A stretch of 7,902 nt of DNA from positions 1 through 7,902 of the forward strand of contig CADBTX010000182.1 in NCBI GenBank assembly GCA_902797705.1, written 5' to 3'. A model generated the notes under the pieces. The model did no database searches and was not told the DNA's origin. It worked only from the letters and a program-made list of their open reading frames with translations. Position 1 is the first letter of the stretch, and every line of letters starts with the position of its first letter. The translations under genes were made by a program, and so were the position numbers. The stretch comes from an uncultured Lachnospiraceae bacterium. Its GTDB lineage: Bacteria; Bacillota; Clostridia; Lachnospirales; Lachnospiraceae. Positions 1 to 5,855 of the stretch are shown one piece after another.

Positions 1-81
1 CGTACGGGAGATATTTATTCCGAAGGATGTAAGAAGGTAAGCACCTCTGAAATGGGTGACAGCATAGTGGCAGAGATATAG
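1..81 (+). CDS. leuB: 3-isopropylmalate dehydrogenase, C-terminal end (partial)
   Basis: The window opens inside a reading frame that runs from base 1 to a TAG at 79-81 and encodes 26 residues, starting RTGDIYSEGCKK and ending EMGDSIVAEI. This matches the usual C-terminal tail of 3-isopropylmalate dehydrogenase: a conserved R-T-x-D-I-Y stretch, then a KKV segment and an E-M-G-D-x-I-V end. LeuB oxidises and decarboxylates 3-isopropylmalate to 2-ketoisocaproate with NAD+ in leucine synthesis, in the cytoplasm. The identification rests on this short tail plus the context, since ilvD follows after only 33 bp and leuB-ilvD-ilvB is a familiar order in Clostridia. The related isocitrate and tartrate dehydrogenases share a similar tail and cannot be fully excluded from 26 residues. 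Confidence 0.85.
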   Translation, partial: RTGDIYSEGCKKVSTSEMGDSIVAEI

Positions 82-114
82 ACAGGGAAACCGCGAAAAA
101 GGAGGAAGAGTCAT

Positions 115-1776
115 ATGAGAAGTGATAATGTAAAAAAGGGTGATCAGGCGGCACCGGCAAGAAGCCTGTTCAATGCTCTCGGATTTACTAGAGAAGAGAT
201 GAAAAAGCCCATGGTGGGCATCGTAAGCTCCTATAACGAGATCGTTCCGGGGCACATGAATATAGATAAGATCGTGGAAGCGGTGAAACTCGGAGTCGCT
301 GAAGCAGGCGGTATGCCCGTTGTATTTCCTGCCATCGCGGTATGCGACGGTATTGCCATGGGACATATCGGAATGAAGTATTCCCTGGTCACAAGAGACC
401 TTATCGCTGACTCCACGGAGTGTATGGCTCTTGCTCATCAGTTTGACGCCCTTGTGATGGTGCCGAACTGTGATAAGAATGTTCCGGGCCTGCTTATGGC
501 CGCCGCAAGGGTGAATATCCCCACGGTATTTGTTTCCGGAGGCCCCATGCTGGCAGGACATGTCCACGGTAAGAAGAGATCCTTATCCTCCATGTTCGAG
601 GCGGTTGGAGAAAAGGCGGCGGGAAAGATAGATGAGGCCGAACTGGATTACTTCGACGAGCATGTGTGTCCTACCTGCGGCAGCTGCTCCGGTATGTATA
701 CCGCAAATTCCATGAACTGCCTTACAGAGGCCATAGGAATGGGGTTAAGAGGAAACGGCACCATTCCCGCGGTTTATTCCGAGAGACTGAGGCTTGCGAA
801 GACAGCAGGCTACAAGGTCATGGAAATGTATGAAAAGAATATATGCCCCAGGGACATTATGACTGAGGAAGCATTCATGAATGCCATGACGGTGGATATG
901 GCCCTCGGCTGTTCCACCAATACCATGCTCCATCTTCCCGCCATTGCCCATGAGTGCGGCATAAGGCTTGATATGGAGATCGCAAATCAGGTTTCCGCAA
1001 AGACCCCGAATCTATGTCATCTGGCTCCTGCAGGATATACCTATATGGAGGATCTGAACGAGGCCGGCGGCGTCTATGCCGTGATGAACGAGCTTTCAAA
1101 GAAGGGACTCTTAAATGAGAACTGCATGACAGTCACGGGTCAGACCGTGGGTGAAAATATAAAGAACGTAAAGAACATGGATCCCGAGACCATAAGGCCC
1201 ATTGATAATCCTTACATGAATGAGGGCGGTATCGCGGTCCTTAAGGGAAATATCGCTCCTGACACCGGCATAGTAAAGCGTTCCGCAGTAGTTAAGGAGA
1301 TGATGGTACATGAAGGACCTGCCCGTGTATTTGATTCCGAGGAGGACGCCATTGAAGCGATCCTTGGCGGAAAGATCAATGCCGGAGACGTGGTGGTGAT
1401 CCGTTATGAGGGACCTAAGGGTGGTCCGGGCATGAGGGAAATGCTGAATCCCACCTCCGCCATTGCGGGAATGGGACTTGGTTCCAGCGTTGCTCTTATC
1501 ACTGACGGCAGATTTTCGGGAGCATCCAGAGGCGCGTCCATAGGTCATGTTTCCCCCGCAGCCGCTGTAGGCGGACCTATTGCCCTTATAGAGGAGGGAG
1601 ATATAATAAAGATCGATATCCCCAATAATTCCCTGAATGTGGATCTTTCCGATGAGGAGCTCCTTGAGAGAAAGAAAAAGTGGACGCCCAAGCCTCCCAA
1701 GGTTGACACGGGATATCTTAAGAGATACCAGAAGCTTGTTACCAGCGGAAACCGCGGCGCGGTCCTCGAGGTATAG
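115..1776 (+). CDS. ilvD: Dihydroxy-acid dehydratase, predicted [4Fe-4S] type
   Basis: IlvD removes water from 2,3-dihydroxyisovalerate and 2,3-dihydroxy-3-methylvalerate to give the keto acids that precede valine/leucine and isoleucine. The 553-residue product is full length for the IlvD/Edd family. Visible signatures are C119-D120-K121 (CDKNVPG; cluster Cys, Mg2+-ligand Asp and the lysine that is carbamylated in relatives), [10 protein letters not shown] at 185-194 with the cluster cysteine most likely C191, and [10 protein letters not shown] from D464, which holds the conserved catalytic serine region. Where [2Fe-2S] members have a third cysteine (the TPCN motif), this protein has G46 in IVPGH, as in E. 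coli IlvD, which suggests an oxygen-sensitive [4Fe-4S] cluster. The ATG at 115 follows a strong AAGGAGG (99-105) at 9-bp spacing. It lies 33 bp after leuB and 21 bp before ilvB, so co-transcription is likely. Confidence 0.97.
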   Translation: MRSDNVKKGDQAAPARSLFNALGFTREEMKKPMVGIVSSYNEIVPGHMNIDKIVEAVKLGVAEAGGMPVVFPAIAVCDGIAMGHIGMKYSLVTRDLIADSTECMALAHQFDALVMVPNCDKNVPGLLMAAARVNIPTVFVSGGPMLAGHVHGKKRSLSSMFEAVGEKAAGKIDEAELDYFDEHVCPTCGSCSGMYTANSMNCLTEAIGMGLRGNGTIPAVYSERLRLAKTAGYKVMEMYEKNICPRDIMTEEAFMNAMTVDMALGCSTNTMLHLPAIAHECGIRLDMEIANQVSAKTPNLCHLAPAGYTYMEDLNEAGGVYAVMNELSKKGLLNENCMTVTGQTVGENIKNVKNMDPETIRPIDNPYMNEGGIAVLKGNIAPDTGIVKRSAVVKEMMVHEGPARVFDSEEDAIEAILGGKINAGDVVVIRYEGPKGGPGMREMLNPTSAIAGMGLGSSVALITDGRFSGASRGASIGHVSPAAAVGGPIALIEEGDIIKIDIPNNSLNVDLSDEELLERKKKWTPKPPKVDTGYLKRYQKLVTSGNRGAVLEV

Positions 1777-1797
1777 TGCGGAGGTAAAGGAGTATAT

Positions 1798-3465
1798 ATG
1801 CAGCTTACAGGCGCAGAGATAATAGTTGAAGTGCTTAAGGAGCAGGGGGTGGATACAGTCTTCGGTTACCCCGGAGGCGCTATACTTAATGTCTATGATG
1901 CTCTTTACAAGCATAAGGATGAGATAAACCATATCCTCACCAGCCATGAGCAGGGCGCAAGTCATGCGGCGGACGGCTATGCCAGAGCCACCGGAAAAGT
2001 GGGAGTCTGTATGGCAACAAGCGGACCCGGGGCCACGAATCTGGTGACAGGTATCGCCACGGCCTTTATGGATTCGGTGCCCATGGTGGCCATCACCTGC
2101 AATGTGAATCTTCCCCTCCTTGGCAAGGATTCTTTTCAGGAGGTGGATATCGCCGGGATCACCATGCCTGTTACGAAGCATAATTATATCGTAAAGGATA
2201 TAAAGGATCTGGCGGAGAAGCTTAGGCGCGCATTCCGCATCGCAAAGTGCGGGAGGCCGGGACCGGTGCTGGTGGATGTTCCAAAGGACGTTACCGCAGC
2301 AAAATATGAATATAAAAGAGAAAAGCCCGGAGCATTAAAGGATTTCAGCAGATACAGCGAGGATGATCTTAAGGAAGCGGCAAAGTTCATAAATCAGTCA
2401 AAGAAGCCCTTCCTCTACGTGGGAGGCGGAGCCGTGATAAGCGGCGCCAGCGCTGAGATAAAGGAATTTGCCTATAAGATAGGTGCTCCTGTCTGCGATA
2501 CCCTTATGGGTAAGGGGGCCTTTGACAATACGGATCCCCTGTACACCGGAATGATCGGAATGCACGGAACAAAGGCCAGCGACAAGGGGGTCAGCGAATG
2601 TGACTGCCTTATAGCTCTGGGAGCCAGATTTTCCGACAGGGTCACCGGTAACGCAAAGAAATTCGCAAAGAACGCAAAGATCATCCATGTGGACATCGAT
2701 CTTGCCGAGATAAACAAGAATATACGTACCGATGCCAGCATAGTGGGAGATATAAAGGACGTATTGAATAAGCTCATACCCCTTGTCCGGAAGGGAGAGC
2801 ACAGGGAGTGGATCGACTATATCATGGGATTAAAGGAAAAATACCCCCTTTCCTATGACAGATCAAAGCTTTCCTGTCCCTATGTGATGGAGACACTGGA
2901 TAAGCTCACGGAGTCGGATGCCATTATCGTTACTGATGTGGGTCAGCATCAGATGTGGGCTGCCCAGTATTATAAATTCAGGTTTCCCAGACAGTTTCTC
3001 ACCAGCGGGGGCTTAGGGACCATGGGCTATGGTCTTGGAGCCGCCATGGGTGCGAAGGTAGGTGTCCCGGAAAAGACTGTTGTAAATATCGGTGGGGACG
3101 GCTGCTTCAGGATGAACATGAATGAGCTTGCCACCCTGAGCCGTAACGGTATAAAGGTTATAGACATAATAATCAATAATTCCGTTCTTGGAATGGTGAG
3201 GCAGTGGCAGACCCTGTTTTACGGAAAGAGATATTCCGAAACGGTGCTCACCGACAAGGTGGATTATGTGAAGGTGGCGGAGGGCCTTGGATGCACGGCC
3301 TTCAGGATCACGAAAAAGTCTGAGGTGGAAGGGGTGCTGAAGAAGGCCTTAAAGGAAAAAGGGCCGGTGGTCATCGACTGTGTGATAGAAATGGATGACA
3401 GCGTTTATCCCATGGTACCTCCGGGGAAACCCATATCGGAAGTTTTTGATGAAAGTGATCTGTAA
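1798..3465 (+). CDS. ilvB: Acetolactate synthase, large (catalytic) subunit
   Basis: This ThDP-dependent enzyme condenses two pyruvates to 2-acetolactate, or pyruvate with 2-ketobutyrate to acetohydroxybutyrate, the first common step of branched-chain amino acid synthesis. The 555 residues show the three-domain plan: an N-terminal Pyr domain with FGYPGGAIL and catalytic E51 in SHEQGA; a central domain (about 190-330); and a C-terminal PP domain with the ThDP/Mg2+ motif GGDGCF (D434) ending in NN at 460-461. The substrate-site F113-Q114 (DSFQE) and the MVRQWQ segment typical of true acetohydroxyacid synthases are kept, which argues against pyruvate oxidase or glyoxylate carboligase. The usual ITGQV segment reads ITCNV here (C101-N102). 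The ATG is preceded by GGTAAAGGAG. No ilvN/ilvH regulatory gene follows; the next gene is serC. A biosynthetic role is favoured over catabolic AlsS because of the leuB-ilvD neighbours. Confidence 0.96.
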   Translation: MQLTGAEIIVEVLKEQGVDTVFGYPGGAILNVYDALYKHKDEINHILTSHEQGASHAADGYARATGKVGVCMATSGPGATNLVTGIATAFMDSVPMVAITCNVNLPLLGKDSFQEVDIAGITMPVTKHNYIVKDIKDLAEKLRRAFRIAKCGRPGPVLVDVPKDVTAAKYEYKREKPGALKDFSRYSEDDLKEAAKFINQSKKPFLYVGGGAVISGASAEIKEFAYKIGAPVCDTLMGKGAFDNTDPLYTGMIGMHGTKASDKGVSECDCLIALGARFSDRVTGNAKKFAKNAKIIHVDIDLAEINKNIRTDASIVGDIKDVLNKLIPLVRKGEHREWIDYIMGLKEKYPLSYDRSKLSCPYVMETLDKLTESDAIIVTDVGQHQMWAAQYYKFRFPRQFLTSGGLGTMGYGLGAAMGAKVGVPEKTVVNIGGDGCFRMNMNELATLSRNGIKVIDIIINNSVLGMVRQWQTLFYGKRYSETVLTDKVDYVKVAEGLGCTAFRITKKSEVEGVLKKALKEKGPVVIDCVIEMDDSVYPMVPPGKPISEVFDESDL

Positions 3466-3490
3466 AACAGTAAACATAGGGAGAATGTAA

Positions 3491-3519
3491 CTATTCAGTA
3501 TCCGAAGGGTTCTGAATAG
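3491..3519 (+). promoter_or_regulatory. Hairpin in the ilvB-serC gap
   Basis: CTATTCAG (3491-3498) and CTGAATAG (3512-3519) form a perfect 8-bp inverted repeat. Inside it, after one T-T mismatch, ATCC (3500-3503) can pair with GGGT (3507-3510, including one G-T pair) around a GAA loop, giving a stem of about 12 pairs. No run of T follows (next bases ATACGGGAGAATTTATC), so it is not a classical intrinsic terminator. It sits in the widest gap of the window, between the branched-chain and serine genes, 39 bp before the serC start. It could be an RNA processing or stability element, a weak attenuator, or a protein-binding palindrome. The structure is seen directly; its function is inference. Confidence 0.5.
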
Positions 3520-3540
3520 ATACGGGAGAATTTATCTTGG

Positions 3541-3556
3541 AAAGGAGCGTAAGGAG
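3541..3556 (+). promoter_or_regulatory. Tandem Shine-Dalgarno sequences before serC
   Basis: Two ribosome-binding-like motifs lie in a row: AAAGGAG at 3541-3547 (11 bases before the ATG at 3559) and AAGGAG at 3551-3556 (only 2 bases before it). The second is too close to serve this ATG well, so the first is probably the working site. The conserved protein start (SRVYNFSAGPA) supports the ATG at 3559 rather than a later one. Confidence 0.55.
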
Positions 3557-3558
3557 AG

Positions 3559-4641
3559 ATGAGCAGAGTTTATAATTTTTCGGCCGGACCGGCCATGATG
3601 CCGGAGGAGGTTTTACGGACCTGTGCGGAAGAAATGCTGGATTATCATGGTTCCGGACAGTCTGTAATGGAGATGAGCCACCGTTCAAAGGTCTTTGAGG
3701 AGATCATCGTAACGGCAGAGAAGGATTTCAGGGAGCTTGTGGGGATTCCCGAAAACTACAAGGTCCTCTTCCTTCAGGGAGGAGCCTGGACCCAGTTCTC
3801 GGCCATACCCATGAACCTTATGAAGAACAGAAAGGCCGGATATATAATTACCGGGCAGTGGGCAAAGAAGGCCTGGGAAGAGGGAAAGCGCTACGGTGAC
3901 GCTGTGGCTCTCGCATCTTCCTCCGACAGGACATTCAGCTATATACCTGATGTTTCCGATCTTCCCATTACCGAAGATATGGATTACGTTTATATCTGCC
4001 AGAATAATACGATCTACGGCACCAGGTATCCGGAGCTTCCGAATACCAAGGGCAAGGATCTTATATCCGATGTTTCATCCATGTTCCTTTCAGAGCCCCA
4101 TGATATCTCAAAGTACGCGGTGCTCTACGGCGGAGTACAGAAGAATGTGGGACCTGCGGGAATGTGCATAGTTGTTATCCGTGAGGATCTTATCACGGAC
4201 GATACCCTTCCTGAGACCCCTACCCTTCTGAAGTATAAGACCCAGGCTGATGCGGGATCTCTTTTCAATACCCCTCCCTGCTACACCATCTACACCTGCG
4301 GTCTGGTCTTCAAGTGGCTTAAGAAGCAGGGCGGACTTTCCGCAATGAAGGAAAAGAATGAGAGGAAGGCAAAGATCCTCTACGATTATCTGGATTCATC
4401 AAAGATGTTTAAGGGAACCGTGGATAAGGAGTATCGTTCCTTAATGAACGTGCCCTTCGTAACAGGCGACGACGAGCTGAATAAGAAGTTCATAGCAGAG
4501 TCCACAGAGGCCGGATTCGTGAACCTTAAGGGACACAGGACAGTAGGCGGCATGAGGGCTTCCATATACAACGCCATGCCTGAAGAGGGCGTTTCCAAGC
4601 TTGTACAGTTTATGGAAGACTTTGAGAAAAAGAACAGCTGA
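3559..4641 (+). CDS. serC: Phosphoserine aminotransferase
   Basis: SerC is a PLP enzyme that transfers an amino group from glutamate to 3-phosphohydroxypyruvate, giving O-phosphoserine and 2-oxoglutarate; in some bacteria it also serves vitamin B6 synthesis. The 360 residues match the usual length of about 360. The N-terminus YNFSAGPAMMPEEVL is diagnostic. The PLP lysine is K195 in YGGVQKNVGPAG, and D171 in DVSSMFLS is the Asp that pairs with the pyridine nitrogen; their 24-residue spacing equals that in E. coli SerC. NNTIYGTRYPELP around 150-160 and the C-terminal KGHRTVGGMRASIYNA are further family hallmarks. serA begins 15 bp after its stop codon, so the two are almost certainly co-transcribed and supply consecutive steps (SerA makes the SerC substrate). 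Cytoplasmic. No anomalies were seen. Confidence 0.98.
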   Translation: MSRVYNFSAGPAMMPEEVLRTCAEEMLDYHGSGQSVMEMSHRSKVFEEIIVTAEKDFRELVGIPENYKVLFLQGGAWTQFSAIPMNLMKNRKAGYIITGQWAKKAWEEGKRYGDAVALASSSDRTFSYIPDVSDLPITEDMDYVYICQNNTIYGTRYPELPNTKGKDLISDVSSMFLSEPHDISKYAVLYGGVQKNVGPAGMCIVVIREDLITDDTLPETPTLLKYKTQADAGSLFNTPPCYTIYTCGLVFKWLKKQGGLSAMKEKNERKAKILYDYLDSSKMFKGTVDKEYRSLMNVPFVTGDDELNKKFIAESTEAGFVNLKGHRTVGGMRASIYNAMPEEGVSKLVQFMEDFEKKNS

Positions 4642-4656
4642 GAAAAAGGAGAGACC

Positions 4657-5823
4657 ATGTTCAAGTATCATATGCTGAATCCCATAGCTGATATCGGGAT
4701 CAGGGAATTCGACAAAAACTACGTAACCTGCGATGATTTCAAGGACTCCGACTGTGCTCTTGTGAGAAGTGCAGATATGCATAAGCTGGAGATCCCGGAC
4801 AAGCTCCTTGCGGTGGCGAGAGCCGGGGCCGGAGTGAACAACATTCCCCTTGAGGAATACGCAAAGAAGGGCATCGTTGTATTCAATACCCCGGGAGCCA
4901 ATGCGAACGGAGTTAAGGAACTGGTGCTTGCCGGTATGTTCTACGCTTCCAGAGGCATATTTGAGGGCATAGAGTGGATCAATAATGAGGGCATAAATGA
5001 TCCGGATGTCAAGAAGAATGCAGAGAAGCAGAAGAAGAACTACGCCGGTACAGAGGTGAGTGGGAAGAAGCTGGGTGTCATTGGTCTTGGTGCCATAGGA
5101 GTAAAGGTGGCCAACGCAGCTACAAATCTCGGAATGACGGTTTATGGCTATGATCCCTATATCTCCGTGGACGCGGCATGGCATCTGTCCCGTTCCATAA
5201 AGCATGTGCATCAGGTGGAGGAGATCTACGCAAACTGCGACTATATCACCATTCATGTGCCTCTTCTCGATTCCACAAGGCATATGATAAACGCGGAAGC
5301 AATAAAGATCATGAAGGATTCGGCGATCCTCCTTAATTTTGCCAGAGACGAGCTGGTGGATGAAGAGGCTGTGGTTTCCGCACTTAAGGTAGGAAAACTC
5401 AGAAAATACGTTTCCGATTTCCCAAATCCCGTGACTGTTGGAAAAGAGGGATGCATCGTCACACCCCACCTCGGGGCTTCAACGGAGGAGTCTGAAGAGA
5501 ACTGTGCAGTAATGGCGGTGAAAGAACTCCGCGACTACATGGAGAACGGAAATATCAAGAATTCCGTGAACCTTCCGGATATCAGCATGGGAATGCCCGA
5601 GACCGTGAGCCGCGTAATGATAATCCATAACAATGTGGCGAATGTTTTAACAAGGCTTACTTCCGCCTTCGGTGACGAGGGTATCAATATCGCCACCCTG
5701 AATTCAAAGAGCAAGGGAGAGAGAGCGGTTTCAATACTGGATCTGGATTCCCCGCCTACGGAGAATATCCTGAACAGACTTGAGCAGTCGAAGGAAGTGA
5801 TCCGGGTCAGGGTTGTAAAATAA
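4657..5823 (+). CDS. serA: D-3-phosphoglycerate dehydrogenase with C-terminal ACT domain
   Basis: SerA oxidises 3-phosphoglycerate to 3-phosphohydroxypyruvate with NAD+, committing carbon to serine. The 388 residues contain a substrate domain with RAGAGVNNIP and NTPGANANGVKEL, a Rossmann segment with the dinucleotide motif GLGAIG and following acidic D in YGYDPY, catalytic R230 (FARDEL) and H271 (TPHLGAST), then an ACT domain from about 318 to the end. The canonical Glu of the DVFxxEP motif (E. coli E269) is not evident: the segment reads DFPNPVT, and R230 to H271 spans 41 residues against 52 in E. coli. E. coli Trp139 has no aromatic counterpart. In the ACT domain H324, N326 and N344 align without gaps to the E. 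coli serine ligands H344, N346 and N364, which suggests serine feedback. The ATG has AAAAAGGAG (4643-4651) at 5-bp spacing. The orthologue call is secure from family style and the serC neighbour. Confidence 0.95.
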   Translation: MFKYHMLNPIADIGIREFDKNYVTCDDFKDSDCALVRSADMHKLEIPDKLLAVARAGAGVNNIPLEEYAKKGIVVFNTPGANANGVKELVLAGMFYASRGIFEGIEWINNEGINDPDVKKNAEKQKKNYAGTEVSGKKLGVIGLGAIGVKVANAATNLGMTVYGYDPYISVDAAWHLSRSIKHVHQVEEIYANCDYITIHVPLLDSTRHMINAEAIKIMKDSAILLNFARDELVDEEAVVSALKVGKLRKYVSDFPNPVTVGKEGCIVTPHLGASTEESEENCAVMAVKELRDYMENGNIKNSVNLPDISMGMPETVSRVMIIHNNVANVLTRLTSAFGDEGINIATLNSKSKGERAVSILDLDSPPTENILNRLEQSKEVIRVRVVK

Positions 5824-5836
5824 TTACGGGATCACA

Positions 5837-5852
5837 GATCTGAAAGGAGATC
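5837..5852 (+). promoter_or_regulatory. Ribosome binding site of the DUF1015 gene, inside a small hairpin
   Basis: GAAAGGAG at 5842-5849 lies 6 bases before the GTG at 5856 and fixes that start. GATCT (5837-5841) and AGATC (5848-5852) form a perfect 5-bp inverted repeat that puts GAAAGG in the loop. The ribosome binding site is clear; any regulatory effect of so short a stem is speculative. Confidence 0.6.
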
Positions 5853-5855
5853 AAA

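Noticed and set aside
82..114. T-box, riboswitch or attenuator leader before ilvD
   Set aside because: The gap is only 33 bp and filled mainly by the ribosome binding site; any leader for this operon would lie upstream of the window.
1111..2181. Minus-strand open frame of 356 codons opposite ilvD/ilvB
   Set aside because: It lies across two certain plus-strand genes and the gap between them, its product is low-complexity and His/Gly/Leu-rich with no recognisable family, and no ribosome binding site was evident. It is a shadow of the codon structure.
3446..3476. Possible promoter before serC (TTGATG near 3446 and TAAACA near 3471)
   Set aside because: The -10 match is poor and the spacing of 19 is long; it partly lies within the ilvB coding end. 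Not strong enough to call.
3521..3536. TACGGGAGA plus an ATTTAT-like stretch in the ilvB-serC gap that resembles bases 3-18
   Set aside because: The first copy is coding sequence for the conserved LeuB tail (TGDIY), the match is 9 exact bases plus a shifted AT-rich stretch, and no third copy was found; chance similarity is likely.
4441..5469. Minus-strand open frame of 342 codons opposite serC/serA
   Set aside because: The translation resembles no protein family I know and it is fully covered by two genes with diagnostic motifs.
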